Shown here one piece after another: positions 23,376 to 38,300 of a DNA stretch of 64,000 nucleotides. Each line of letters starts with the position of its first letter. Within the stretch, counting starts at the first letter, position 1. The notes under the pieces were generated by a model that saw only the letters and a program-made list of their open reading frames with translations, was not told the DNA's origin and did no database searches. The translations under genes and the position numbers were made by a program. The stretch is from Blastopirellula sediminis (GTDB lineage Bacteria > Planctomycetota > Planctomycetia > Pirellulales > Pirellulaceae), in the NCBI RefSeq assembly GCF_020966755.1, contig NZ_JAJKFT010000002.1, positions 1 through 64,000 of the forward strand, given 5' to 3'.

Positions 23376-26300
23376 CTAGTTGCTCTCCTGGCGGTTCTTT
23401 GGCCGACGCAACGATCCGTCGAAATGGGGACGGAACTCCTCTTCCAGTTTTTCGTGGAGCAGGAACGTCGTGACGTCGTCCGTTGGATCGGTGGTCGCCG
23501 ATTCTTGCAGCGCCCAATCGGGAACGAACGAGGGACGCCGCGAGTCGCGGTCGTCGGAGATCGCTTGGACGATCGGGTCGTCCGCCGCGATTTCTTCTGC
23601 GAATTGCCAGCTATCTTTCTGTGGGTCGAGAGTACCAAACGCGGCGTCGATGTTGGCGGCGTCAAAGCTCTGCGGCGGCGTCGTCGGTTGGAGAAGAACC
23701 ATCTCGCCTTCGAGGAGAGAGCTTCCAGCTACCGGCGCAAGGGGCTCGACATACGCGATATTTGGATCCGCCGACTCGGCGGCAGTTTGATCCGAATTGG
23801 TTTGCGAAGAGATCGACTCGCTTTCCAAGGGGGCTGTGAGCGTTTGCGTCTGCGGTAGGGGAGGCAATCTGACGCTATTTCCGTCGTTGGAGTTGATCCC
23901 GACGTTGCGAATGAAGTACGCCAGATCCACAAGCGAGACGACGCCATCTCGATCGAAGTCAAATCGATAGGCGGCCGGCGTCGAGTTAACGGAGTCGCCA
24001 ATTCGCCGAATCAGGTGGGCCAAGTCGACCAACGAGACTACGCTATCGTCGTCGACATCATACGGGACGACCCGCATTTGCGTCGTCGGCGAAGCTGTCT
24101 GCTCGGCCGCCACGTTTCCGTCGTTGGCGAAAGCCAGTTCGATATTGGTCAGCCCAAACTGCAAATCGGTAACGGTTTCCGGATAGGCGCCAACGACGTT
24201 ATTGGGCAGACCGCCGCTGGGATTGGGCTGGAAGCGGAAACTGCCGATCAGGAAATACACATCCCTTCCAGCGTCGGCGGCGGAAAGTTGACTAGCCGTT
24301 ACGACGAGAGAGTCGCCGTTGTCGACGACCGACAATTGCCCGACTCCGCCGCTGCGGGTCGAATTCTTCAGCTTGAACCATGTGTTGTTGTAGTTCAGGT
24401 TCAAAGTGACGCCGGTTAGATCGTCCGAATACTGTTCGTCGTAACGTATCCAGACGTTGACGGTAAAGGTCTGCCATTCGTGAATGAATTGCAAATCGCC
24501 AGGCAGGGAGATCACCTCACCGGAGGCGTCGGTCGCCGCCGGTGCGTCGCTAATCGTGAGAAACGCCTCGGCGAGCGGCAGAACCGTCAATTCAAACGTC
24601 GCCTGCGTGACTCCGTTGTCTCCGTCATTGACGGTAATGGTTACCGTCTGGCTATCGCTCAGCTGTGCATTGGCCAGCGACCATGACCAGGTGCCGTCAA
24701 GATTGTCGACGACGTCGCCAATCGACGCGGTGAAAACGAGTTGGTCATTGCCGAGATCGCTGTAAACGCCGGTCGCTACCGCCGTGCGACTAGCCGATGC
24801 GACCACCGAGGCGGCGTCGACCGTCAGAGTCGGCGCTACGTTGTTAACGACCAGATTAAAGGTGACTTCGGTCGTTTGGTTGGTTGCGTCCGTCGCTGTA
24901 ATCGTGACCGTCTGCGACTCAGCAGGACCGTTTGTGGTGGCGAAGGACCAGGTCCACTGGCCGGTTTGGTCGTCTTGGAGAACCGTTCCCACGCTGGATG
25001 AAAGCGTTACGGCGCCTCCTCCCGACGTGCCGAACGTTCCGCTGTTGGTAGCGGTCGAGCCTTCGTTGACCGTCACCAGGTCGTTATCAATGGCGACTTG
25101 CGGCGCGACGTTGGCCTCAACCGAGACCGACACGCTCCGCGTCGCCGACCTGGGAGGAACTCCGTTGTCCGTCGCGACGACGTAGAGAATATGCGAGCCG
25201 AGATCGCCTGACTGCGGCGTCCACGAAATCACGCCGGTCGTCGGGTGAATCGATGCGCCGGCAGGACTTCCCGCTCCGAGCGTCCAGGTGATCGAATTGG
25301 CGGGCGCGTCGGAGTCGGTAGCCTGCATCGTCAGGTTCCAGGCCTGTCCGACGCCGACCGTCTGCGATGATACCGGCGTGATCACCGGAACCGAATTCAC
25401 TTCATCGACCGTAACCTGGAAGGTCACGACGGTTGATAGCGGTTCCGGCGCATCGTCGGTCACTTTGATGCGAATCTCGTAGACGCCAGGCCCTTGCCCT
25501 TCGGTCGGTGTCCAAGCGAAAAGACCGGTAGCCGCGTTGAGCGTCGCTCCCTCTGGTGGAGTCGAATCAAACGCGTAGGTCAATGTTCCTTGTTCGGGAT
25601 CGGTGGCGGCGACTTGCAGCGAGAGTTCGAGCAGCTCGGACACGCGCTTGTTGGTTATCTGGGGCACGACCGGCGCATTGTTCTGTTCGCTAACCTGAAC
25701 TTGCAGCGTCGTCGAGGCCGATAATCCGCCAGGGCGATCCTCGGTGGCGAAGATCTCGATCGTAAAGGTTCCCGGGCCTTGCGATTCCGACGGCGTCCAC
25801 CGGAAGACCCCAGTATTCGGGTCGATGGTAGCGCCTGAAGGAGCGCCCGTTCCTAGGCTGAAGATCAATGCGTCTTGCTCAGGGTCCGTCGCCGACGCCG
25901 TAAAAGTTAGTAGGTTACCCTCGACCACTTGCTTGTCGGAAATCGACGCAATCTCGGGGGCGCCGTTAACTTCGTTCGCGGTGATTTCAAGGGTGGCGCT
26001 AGCAGGAAGCCGGAGTAGGGAGAGATCGGTCGCGATCACTTCGATCTGATACGAGCCGGGCGCCTGATCTTCGGACGGCGTCCAGCGGAATTCGCCGGTC
26101 ATCGGGTCGATCGTCATGCCGGGGAGCGCTCCCTTTCCAAGCGAGTAGCGCACGCTATCGAGATCCGGATCGGTCGCGGAGATCGTCAGGACCAGCTCGC
26201 TTCCTTCGTCGACTACCTGTGGGCTTGGCTGAGTAATTACGGGAGGACGATTGGCGATGGGCTGTTCGCCACCAGGATTGCCGTCGTTGTCGCCGTCGAG

Positions 26301-29300
26301 CTTCAGACCGGCCAAGTCGTGAATGGTCGAGTCGGCTCGCAGGAGAATCTCCAAGGCAGTGCCGTTAAGACTGGCGGCGTCCGTCAGCAGTTGCAGCGTG
26401 ACGGTAGTGGATCCCGCTTCGTAGTGCGGAATCGAGGCGATGATCAAGTCGTCGCCGTCGCCGAGCACTTGATTCGCTCCACCGCTACGAACGACAAAGT
26501 TGGCCGGAGCGTTCGCGTCGATTGGGTCTAACGCTTCGCTGAAGGTGAGAACCATTTGCGGGCCGTCGGCCGTAATGATTAGTTGACTGTCGAGCAACTT
26601 GGGGGGAGTTTCGTCGAGCGACGAACCTTGAAATTCGTAAGCGCCGATGTCCACGAACGAAGCTTGTTTCGTTAACGTGAGGGACGAAGCGCTGCTTAGA
26701 TCCGTACGCTCGCTGTAGCTGGCGACGTACGAATCGCCATTTCCGTACCCGATCCCGATCAGCGGGGTGGCCTCGCTGCTGATCGGGCCATAGCCGAACG
26801 TCACTGAACCGTCCGCGTAGAGAACGGCGGCGAACAAGGCCTGGGCGCCGCTATAGTCGGATGCGTCCCAAACGACGGTGATCTGCCCGGGGACGTCGTC
26901 GACGACGTAAATGTTATTCTTGTCGGAGTCGCTCGTGTTGAACGAGCCCCAATAAGGTGCGATTCGTACGTCGTCGCCGAGGGCGTAGGCGATTTGGCTG
27001 CCATCGCCGACGAACGTCAATGAACCATTCGCAGCGACTTCTACCTGGGTGTAGGAATCTCCGGCAATGGGGAAACTGAACGGCAGGTCGAGCATCCAGG
27101 TCGATCCCGCGCCATTCCAGTTCATCGGTTGACCAGGGATCTGATAGAACTCGTTCTTGCCGAGGGCGCTTTCCGAGTAGACGGGCCGCGTCACCGGTTG
27201 AACGACAATTGAGTTCGCGTTCTCCAGCGAGGCCGCATTGGAATACGATTCGATGTCGACGACATGTTCGTACGATGCGGAATTGAAGCCGACAAACATG
27301 GAATCGGCGGCGTTTCCTGCTCCGTAGTCGAATCGGAAGGAGCCGTCGGCGAACAGCGTCGTCGAGAAATTGAACGGGGAATCGTCCGAATAGTGGGAGG
27401 CCTTCCAGCGGAAGGTAACTTGCTGAGACTGGGCGTCGATAAAGATGTCGTCGCCTGACAACAGCGTCGTCAGGTCGGTGTTCAGCGGCTTGATCGACGC
27501 GTAGGCCCCAAGCTGAGCGTCGTAGAAGGAGAGATCCCCGTTTAGTCCAACGAACACGGCGTCAAACGACGTTCCATAGAACTCGAAAGCAAAGGGCAAT
27601 GCGTATTCAAACTCTTCGTCGTCCCCAATCCAGCCCTGCGGTTGTCCGACCTCTTGGAATTGATTGTCCTGCTGAATGTTCACCTGATACGTGCCGATAG
27701 TAGCGGTGAATTCCAGGGAAACCGCGTCGCGTAGGTTGGCGGCGCCATCGTACGAGGAAAGGAGCACGCTGTCCGACGTTCCGCCAGAAAGTCCCACGGT
27801 AGGCGTAAGATCGGAATTGGCGGCGCCGTAGTCGAACAGGATGGCGCCGTCCGCCTTCAAGGTCGCCGCAAACTGGACGTCGCTACCGCTAATCTTGTGC
27901 GTTGCATTCCAACGAATGGTCACTTGGTCGGCAATGGACTCGTCGATAAAGATGTCGTCCCCAGTTCCATCGGTTCGCAAGTCGTCCCACAGCGCCGCGA
28001 TGCGTACGCCGTCAGCCAATGCCGCAGCGCTGTTGTTCGGATCGGCCGCGCTGCCCGTTCCTCCAAATTGCAGCAAGCCGTTGGATGAGACTTGCAAGCT
28101 CGACCAGTCGCTTCCTTGGTAGGGGAATGCGAAAGGAAGAACGTACGACCAGGCTTGGTCGTCTCCCTGCCAACCTTGGGCGACTCCCTGAGCCCGCGCC
28201 GTAAAGAGGGGCGCCGAAATCTCCTCAAACGTGATCTCCGGCCCGAGGTTAGCGGTACCGGGATCGTCGACGCGGGAGTTGCCATCCAAATCGATGGGAG
28301 ATGCGTACGCGGGATCGCCTGCGTCAATGGCGGCGGATTTGGCGGATAGATGGAAATTGTCGTCGCGGCCCCCGTCGATTTTCAGGCTGCGGTCATAGCC
28401 CAATTGGTTGTCGGCCCCATTCGGATCAATCCACAAAGGATCTCCGAAAAACGAATTGGAGTCGCCGCTGGTCGCCGTTTGCCAGTCGAGCAACGTCGAC
28501 TGTTCGGCGTCGTTCCATAGGCCCACGCTGCTGCCGACGCCGACGGAGAAGAGATTCCGGTCGCTACGGAAATTGTTTTGGCTATCGGCGGCGATGCGAA
28601 CGGCCAATCCAGAATCGACCCGAATCACGTTGTTGAGGAGCGTAACGGCGTTCGATTGGGATTCAACTTTTACGGCGTCTCCCAGACCCTGATAGATCGT
28701 ATTGTTTACGACTTTCAGGTCGTTGACACGAATGATCTGCAAGCCGGCGTCCGCGTTGCCGTAAATCAGGTTGCCGTTGACTTCGATATCGTAGTTGCCG
28801 TAACCCGGCCGATCGGCATACACGCCGATGTCGTTTGAAAACGCCACATTGCGGAGAATCAGGCTGTTACTGCCTGCTTGAATACCCCAGTGATTGCCGA
28901 AGATGCGATTCTCTTCGACAGTCGACCCGTTGGAGAAAACGCCGACAATGTTTTCGTATATCTGATTGTTGGACACGTCTGACAGAAAAGATTCGATACC
29001 AATACCGCTCCCCGACGTGTGAGCGTATACCTCGTTGTTGGCGATGAAGGAATAGGAGTCGCGAATGCCGTAGTCGCTATTGTGGTGGACTTTGTTGCCC
29101 ACAATCTGGTACGGCATTGCGTAGGGGCTCGACGTAGCGATCCCGGTTGTGTTGCCGAAGACTTCATTTCCGCGGATCTCTACCGCGGAACCGCCGCCGA
29201 CGTCGATCCCATAACTCTGGTTTTCGTAGACGCGACTTTGTTCGATGAGGACGCCTTGGGCGTTTCGCGCGTAGATTCCAACCCCGTTGGAGTAGGCGTC

Positions 29301-32300
29301 GACGTTTTGAATCGTCAAACCGCTGGTTGCGGAGTCTTCGCTAAAGACGCCCCATTCGCCGCCGGTTAAGGCAAGATGCGAAAGCGTGACGTTGGTTGCG
29401 CCGAGCAGTTTGAACACAGCCCCTTGAAGAGCCTGTTGGGCCGTTCCGCCGGCCGTGATCGTCGGCTGGTGCTGGTGATCAAGGATCGTTGGATGCGCAG
29501 GGTTTGTTGAACCCTGAATGTTTACGCCGCTATCGTCCGCTAGGAGCGTGATATCGGTGAGCAATTGGTAGCGACCAGCGTCGACGTAAATGGTATCCCC
29601 GGGGACCAAGTCGTACATCCGCAGTAAAGCGCCCAGACTGGCCATCGGCGCGTCAGGCGTCTTGCCGCTGTTGGCGTTGTCGCCGGCAGCGGTGGTGTAT
29701 TCGTTGTCGGAGAAGTCGACGTCGCCAGCGATGTTAACGTAGTAGGACTGCCCGGCTGGCGCCACGAAGAGCGGCGCGGAAACTTTCGACTGCAGCGTCT
29801 GGAATCCCGCCTTGGACGTTAGCCGCAGGAGCGTCGCTGAGCCGACATCCGCATTGGCGACGTTCCAGCTGAAACTGCCGTGCCCGGTTACGTCGAGCGA
29901 CAGGTTGGTCGCGAGCGTCCGCCAAGAGCCGCCTCCGTTGGTTGAGATTTCCAAATCGGTGCTGACGTTGGCTGGAGCGTTGGGAACCGACCGCCAGAGT
30001 TCCAATCCGGAAAGGATGGCCGGCCACTTGCCTGCTTGATTCGCCAGGAAGACCTCGATGGGGGCGCCGCTGGTCGTTACGTCGAACTCCAGCACCAACG
30101 CCTTGTTGAGATCGCCGGCAATTGCAAATACATCGACGTTCGCCTGACGAAGTTCGCCGTTCACATATACGTCAAAGACGCGATTGCCGACTCCGGTCAA
30201 TTGCGTCTCGGCGAGGTGCAAGCGAACGCGGTAGGTTCCTGCACTAGCCGGCAGCTGGTAACGAAGTCCCTCCCCGTTGTCGAACCGGAACGACTGATAA
30301 ACTTGCTGCGGGGCAGGCGACGTAACTCCGCTGAGATTGACCGACTCCGCTTGGGTGTACACCGTGCCGACATTGACGAACGGCGAATCCGCAACCCAGG
30401 CGCTCGTCGGATCGCTTGACGCGTCGATGCGCGCCGCAATCTCATATGACGTCATTCCCGCCGCTTGCCACTCGATGAGATGCGTCTCGCCAACTTGGAC
30501 GCGATCGCCTGGTACGGGGAAGAGGTACTGAATTGCCGGCGAATTGCTGGAGGTCGCCTCGCTGGTGTTGCCGTAGGCGCCTAGGTTGGCTCGCAGACCG
30601 TTGGGCTGCGGCTCTCCCGCGAAATAGGCGGTGGGATCGGCCCGGTCAATCGCCGGTGAAGTCGATTGAAGATGGAAGTCGTCATCCAGCGAGTAGTCGA
30701 CGCCGCCGGTCCGATCGAATCCCAAGCGTCCATCGGCGCCAACTGGAGCGACCCACTTCGGATCCGTGGAAACGCTTTGGACGTCGCGGCCCAATTCGAG
30801 CATCCACCGACTGAGGTCGTTGATTTCATAACCGGCAAAATTGGCCAGCGTTCCTGATGGTCCCACGAAAAGCAGATTCCAATTGCTTTGGAAATCTTCT
30901 GCGGCGCGTCGTCCGACGTCAAACAGGATCCCTTGTTCGACCGCCAGGATGTTATTGGCGATGTAGACTGCGCCCGGGCTGTCGTTTACCTGGATTGCCG
31001 TGGCGACCGGTTCAAAGATGGTGTTGAACTGGAAGTCAACGCGTCCGTTCCACTGATTCATCACACTGACGGCGACGTCATCATGTCCGTAGAGGAGATT
31101 GTTCGTAATCCGGCCTTGGAAAGTCGATTCCGTTTGGATCCCAATTCGGTTGGAAAAGATCACGTTTCCAGCGACATTCCCTCGTACCGCTACCACCCCA
31201 AAGTCGTTGTCGAAGATGCGATTGTCCTCGACTTCGCTGAATGACCGGACGCCGGTTTGGTTGCCGTGAATCAGGTTGCCGCGGGCGATACCTTCCCCGA
31301 GATAAAGTCCCGTTTGATTGCCAAACAGGTCGTTTTCCAGGACGCGCACATTTAGCGTGGTACGAACGCCGACGCTGCTGCTGTGGATAATGTTGCCGAC
31401 GATGTTGGTCCAATCGCCGTCGGGAAGCGCTTCGTAATAGCTTGTGCCGGCGCTCGCGACGATTCCTTCTTCCTCGCCAAAGATCGTGTTGTACGAAATC
31501 GTCGCTCCCAGGCCATTGCTCTCAATCCCGGCGGCGAAGAAGTTCGTATGATTGCCGTGGATCAAGTTGCGGGTAACGGTTGCGAGCTTGTTACCGAGCC
31601 CAATGAAAATCCCGCCGTCGGCGTTATCAAAGATTTCGCTATCCTGGATCGTGAAGTTGTCGCTTCCGCTATCGCCCGCGATATAGGTCCCGTAGCTGGC
31701 CCCAGTCAGTCGCAAGTTGGAGATTGTTACGTTGTCCGCATCGATGAGCGTGAATACGTAGCTGCCGCTATTGAGATTGCCACGATCGAGCGTCGCCACC
31801 TTGCCTGGCTGCGTGGGTCCTTGAATCGACACGCCGGAGTCGTCGCTGCCGATCACGATGTTATTGGGCACGACGTACGTGCCGCTGTCGATATAGACGA
31901 CGTCCCCGGGATTGAGATCGTACGCCGCGAGCAGTGCGGCGAGGCTGGCCATCGGACGGTCAGGCGTCTTGCCAGAATTGGCGTCGTTACCGGCGGCCGT
32001 CGTGTACTGGTTGTCGCTGAAGTCCGAATCGCCCGCGAGGTTCACGTAATACTCGTTGGTATTCGCGACGATCAAAAAGCCTTGCTCGCTGGTCGCCTGC
32101 GGGTAGGTTCCATCTTTGCTGGAAACGCGGATTCGCGCCGTTGGGGTCGCCAGATCGATCTTCGACGGTACCAACCAGGTAAAGGAGCCGGATCCGAGGT
32201 GATCGACCGATTGGTCTTCCGCGATCAACTGCCAGGTAGCGCCGTCGTCGAGCGTCAACTCGATGTCAAAACGGGGATCTGCGATTCCCAAGGGATTCGC

Positions 32301-35300
32301 GCGCCAGATCTCGAGGCCGGAAAGAATCGCTTTATAGGACTGATTGGGCTCGAAGGTTGCAAGCTCTAGATCGATTCCGTCTTGGCCATTGGCTTGGACC
32401 GTCAGCTCTACGACGACTCCTTTTTTTCCGCCGCCAGCGAGTTGAACGATATCGACCCCTTCGACCGCCAATTCTCCTTGGGCATAGACGTTGAATACCC
32501 GATCCCCTGTGGACAAAAAGGCGTATGGCTCGGCCAGATGTAGTCGGATCTGGTACGTTCCGGCCGGCGCATCAAAGTGATAACGAATTTGATCGCCGGT
32601 CCGATAGGATTGATACACGCCGGATTCGGCCGGATTGATCGTCTGGGATAAGTCGACCATCGGGTCGATCGTGCCGGCGGTCGCATCGCTTTCGTAAGCT
32701 TGCTCTTCCAACCAGCTGCCGATATCGTCTCCCCCTACGTTCATGCGCAGGGCGGCGGAATCTAGCGATAAGCCGTCGCTTTGCCAGGCAATCTCCACCG
32801 TCGAACCCGCTTCGATGCGTTCGCCCTGGCTAAGAGTCAGCAACTGAACTTGTTGCAGCGGGCCGGTTGTCGCGCGGCTGGAATTTCCATCGGCGCCCAA
32901 GTTGGCCCGTCCCCCGGCCGGCGTCGGTTCCGCCACGTAATACGACTGCGGATTGGCCCGATCGATACCCGGAGAATCTGGTTGTAGTGCGAAGTCGTCG
33001 TCGGCCGAGCGGTCTCCAATGATCTCAACAACGCGAATTGCATCGGCCACGAAGGAGGTGGAGTACGAAGAGAGCACGTGAACGGTCATCGACGTTGACG
33101 TTGCCTGGAAGATCCCCAAGCGATTCCACGCTTGGTCGTCGTCAACAAAATCATCTGGAGTATACCGCTGATCAAAGTACTTCAGGCCAATAAGCTTGCC
33201 GTTTTCGACTACTTCATAGCGAACGTAATTCGAGTTGTAGGAAGCGGCGGCCCAAGTCGTCGACAAATCGTACCAAGCGCCCGGCGTCAGGTTATCAATC
33301 GTAAAGATCGCCTCCTGGCTGCTGCGGTAACCATTTTCCGACCAATCGTCAAACGAATCGTCGGGCGACGTGGGGGAGCGATGATAGTCCCCCGCATAGT
33401 ATTCGTTCGTTAAATTGCCTTGCACCGAATGAGGAGTCTCGCCATTGGCCAACCCCACCGCAATTGGACCTCCGCTGATACTGAGTTGCGCCATGGACGC
33501 GATCGAAACGGAAGGCGTTCCGCTGACCGAAACCATGACGCTGTTCTCACTCGATTGATCGACGCTGCAACTGGCGCTTCCCAAGTCGGCAATGGCTAGT
33601 TCGCAGTACTGGGAAGTCAATTGCGGATGATTTGGCCACTCCACGAACACTTCGAATTCAAATGGAACGTCCTTTACCAATTGGACCGGCCATTCCCAGT
33701 ACGCGCCGCCGGTTCCCTCTAGGAACGGACTTTGCATATTGCTCCAAGGATCGTCGCCACGGAATTCCGCAACCTGGTCGTTGATGATCCGGGGGGCGGC
33801 CGTCGCCACGGAAGAGAAGCCGAGCGTGCTATCCGCTCCTTGCGGAGATACGAACAGCGGATCTGCGGCGAGGCTATTCCGATCGTAGGGAAGCGTTCCC
33901 ATCCAATCGGCAAGGGTCGCGAACGAGTTGCCTCCGTAGACGCCCAATTCCGTTCCTGCCTGCAGATCGAACAGGTTCCAGTCGCTCTGGAAACCAACCT
34001 GGCTGTTGGCTTCGACCTGGATCGCGACGCCGTCGCTGATCGAGAAGATGTTGTTTCCGACGTTCACGTTTCGCGATTGTTCGCTAACGCTTAGCGCTGC
34101 CGTTCCTGCCTGGTGGAACGTATTGAATTCGATCACCAGTCCGTTGTTAACGCGTGATGCGCGGAGGCCATAGACGTCGTTGCCGTAGAAGACGTTGTTG
34201 GTGATCCGCCCCGTTACATAGTACGTGCTTCCGGCGTCCGCCCCAACGACGTTTGAGTAAACGCGGTTGTTGGTGAATGACCCCGAGACTTCGCCCAGAA
34301 ACCCAAAGAAGTTTGCGAAGATGTCGTTGTCGGTTAATTCTCCAGGGGCTCCATAGATGCCGATTTCATTGTCGAACACGCGATTGTTGCGAAAGATCGT
34401 ATGGTCCGACAATTGGGCGCCGGTTCCGCCATTACGCGATGCGGCGACGTCCGCGTAAGAGAAACCTCGCCGATGTCCGTAGATGTCGTTTCCTTCGGCG
34501 ATGGCGTTCGCGTTTAGAACAAGCCCCACATATTCGTTGGCGAAGATGCGGTTATCGAGAACCTGAATCCAATCTTGCAGCTGGATCGTTTCGTTGAAGT
34601 CGTTATTCAGATTCGTCCGAATGCCGGTGTACTGGTTGTAAATGGAGTTCTGCGAGACAAGCGTCCGGTATCCGAAGGCTTCGATCCCAACGCTGTTGTT
34701 GTCGTGGATCGAGTTGCCGACAATTTGCACGGAACTGTTGATCTTGCTCGCCATGTTTACGCCGTAGTAGGCGTTGCCGAAGATGTCATTCCCGGATAAC
34801 GTCACTTCGTCACTGTCATTGACGGAACTGAATTCGACGCCGGTATATGCCCCTGTGATCCCCAGGTTGGCGATGGTGACCCCATCGGCGTCGTTCAGTT
34901 CAAACACGAAACTGCCGTACAAATCGTTACCTCGGTCGAGAACGGCATGTTTACCGGAGTCAGTGGGACCCTGGATGACGATTCCCTGGTGCTGCGTCGA
35001 CAGAATCATGTTCCTTTCGCTGGCGTAGATGCCGGTGTCGATATAGATCACGTCGCCTGGCTTAAACAGAATTCCGCTTGCCAACAGCGTTTGCAGCGAA
35101 TCGACCGGCGTGGACGGCGAGAGACCGTCGTTGGCGAAGTCCCCTGGCGCCGTGGTGTACTGATTGTCGCCAAGGTCTACGTCACCAGCGACGTTCACAA
35201 AATAGGCGTTCACCGGCGGACTGATTTCGAGCGTACCGCTGGTTGTCGTCACTCCATCGGCATTTCGAGTCACGCGCAGCGAGTAAGTCCCAGGTTCGAT

Positions 35301-38300
35301 CCCTGCAGGAACGACCCAGCGGAATTCGCCATTATTGGCGGCGCTGTCGGTTAGAAGTTGAACCACGTTTGCGCCGTCCATCAGTTCGATCGTGACCGAG
35401 CCGGCCGTGTCGTGAGAACGCCACGCGATAAGTACCTCGCGGTCTATCGGCCAGACAGCGCCGGTGGCCGGCCGCAACAGCGTCAGGTATTGCGTTGGAC
35501 TCAGCGAGGCCTGGTTCGTATTGCCGTACGCGCCGAGGTTGACGTAACCGCCAGAAGGAGTCGGCTCTTGCGAAAAGCCGCTCGCCGCATCCCCGCGATC
35601 GAGCCCAGGCGAATTCATGGCGTCTGGCGTTAACGTCGCGGAGAGGAATTCCGGCAGTCCCGATGTTCCTCGAACCGGCGCGAGAGAGCCGCCGTGGAAA
35701 CTTCCCGTGGCGCTTTGCAGGTGAAGGTCGTCGTCGGCGCCGCTGCTAGCGCCCGCCGCTCCCAATACGCCGTCGGCGCCTTTGGGGTTTACGAACAGGG
35801 GGTCGGTCGAAAGGCTATTCGCGTCGCCAGAGGTGGAGGCTTGCCAGGATCGTAACGTCGTTCGGTTGGCGTTCTGCCAACGTCCTACTACGCCGCCGCC
35901 GGTCACGTAAATCAAGTTGTAATCGCTGTCGAATCCACGATGCGCGTTACTCCCCACCGAGATGCCGACGCCGTTACCGACAACGACCACATTGTTGCGG
36001 ACGCGGACGTTTTGCGATCCCGTAATTTCGATCCCGTCGGCGACCGGTTCGTAGATGGTGTTGTTTTCCAGCGCAAGGCCGTCGCCATTTCCGACTAACA
36101 GACCGACGCTGCCGTTTCCATAAACGACGTTGTTGCTCACGATCCCATCGACAGGAGACGAGTATTCGGAATATCCGCGGATATTGAGGCCCACGTCATT
36201 CGAATAGGCGACGTTCCCCACCGCGGAGATTTGATAAGTATGAGTCAGGATGCCGGTATCGTTTCTGTAGACGCGGTTCTTTTCGACTCGGCCAAACCCG
36301 AGAATCTCGATCCCCGTCGTATTGTCGTAGACGACGTTCTGGATCGCGTCGATCGCGTAGCCGGTAATGCCACTGACGTTCCAACCAAAATGGCCATGGA
36401 CCGTATTGCCTGCGATCAGAACAGAGCCGGAAGCGGAGATCCCGCTCCGACCGTTGAACGCGACCTGGTTGCCAAGTCCCAGCGTCAGATCGAGATTGCC
36501 AACAACGGTTGTGGAGTCAGCCGCGTCGTTGATGAGAATCCCTTCCTCACCATTCAAGCGGACCGTATTTGCAGCGACGATCGCGGAATGGGGCATTTCG
36601 AGGTAGATGCCGCGCCCTTGATTGTTTTCAAGGATGCTGGACGTCACCTTTTGAATCTGACCGTACGCCGCGATCCCATCACCGCCGGCGCCGGAGACTC
36701 TGACCGATTCGATGGATGCGCCGGTGGAATCCCCTTGGATCAAGATGCCGCCGAGTCGCGGATTCTGAATGGTCAGGTGATCGATCCGTAGATTCGTGCT
36801 GGAGTGATCGACCAACAGCCCGTGGTCGCCTCCGATCAGCTTTAAGTAGCTCATCTCGACGGAGTCGGCGTCATCCAGTTCGATCAAGTTGAACAACACG
36901 GAACTTCGATAGGTTTGTAGCGTGGCTTGTCCGTTCCCCGTCGATGGGCCGACGATTCGAAATCCTTCGTCGTCGCCGCGAACGCCGGCGCCGGAGATTA
37001 CCAGCGTCGAATACAAACGATAATTGCCGGAATCGACGTAGACGGTCTGATTGGGAGTCAGCTGATACGTGCGAAGAACGTTCGCCACGCTCGGCTTGGG
37101 CGCGCTGGCGATCTTGCCGGTGTTTCGATTGTTCCCCAGGTTCGACGTGTATTCGTCTGCGGCCAGCGATCGATCGTTCACGTAGTAGTTCGCCGTGTTC
37201 TCGGGAACGGTGAACGACTCGGCGGAACGATCAAAGACCATGCTACTGCCGACGAGCGAAACTTGGATTCTCAGTCCGTAAGTTCCGTAAGCGACCAAAT
37301 TGTCGATCGGCTTCCACAAATAGCTGCCGTCATCCGCCGTGGCGGAGGTAATGTTCGCGACGAAGGTCGGACCATGGGGGCCGTCCTGCAACAAGTCGAT
37401 ACGGACGGTGGCGCCGGCGTCGTTGCCGAAAGTTTCCCAGCGAATTTCCTTGAGCTTGTCCCGTTCCCAGTCGACGTACAGGTCCGGCGAACGGAGCACG
37501 ATTCGCGGCGCCGTGGCGGCCAGGTCGTCGGCCGTTCCTGCCGAGGCGCCCAAGTCGGGGGCCACATTGCGGGGAACAAGTCGCACCGTAGCTTCGTCGA
37601 GGAACGCCGTATTCGCCGGTCCGGCGCCCCGAGTCGCTACATATTCGAAGCGGAGGAAACGCGTACCCACCGGAATATTGGCGCGGGTTCCGATTAGATC
37701 CCAGTGATCCACCGAGGCGACGGAATTGGTTTCGATCCGCCCTAGCTCCTCTCCCAGCGAGTTGAGGTAGACCAAAGAAATCTGACCCGTGTCGGGGTTT
37801 GACTCGTTCGACGTACGCACGCGACCGCCGAACACGACGCTCCACTGGTCGTCGTCCAATTCGGCCGTGGAGTATCCCCAACTGCTGAGGTTGATCATTT
37901 GTTGCAGCGTTCCCACGGCCACATCGCCAGGACTGAAGTATTGTGCTCCCTGATAGGCTGCGAAGAGGGACGATGTCGTCGTCGATTGCGCGCTGGCGAT
38001 CCAGCCGGTCAATCCCGATTCAAAACTGGGGTTGGCGAGCAGATTCGCATAGCTTTGTTGGATTCCGGCGCTCGACAAAGCGCTGTTGCGATCGACCGTT
38101 ACGCTTGACGATTCAAGCGTCGCCAGGGGGTTCCAAACGGTGAGATCGCCGTGATAGGGATTCTTCCAAGCCGGCAAGGCGCCCAACGGCGCCAGGACCG
38201 TGGTTCCGATCGAATGTAGGTCGTAGCGGTTAACGTCGACTTGCCAGTCGAGAATGTCGATGAAATCGGTATCGGCGAAGTGGACCAGAATCCCCGCCTC

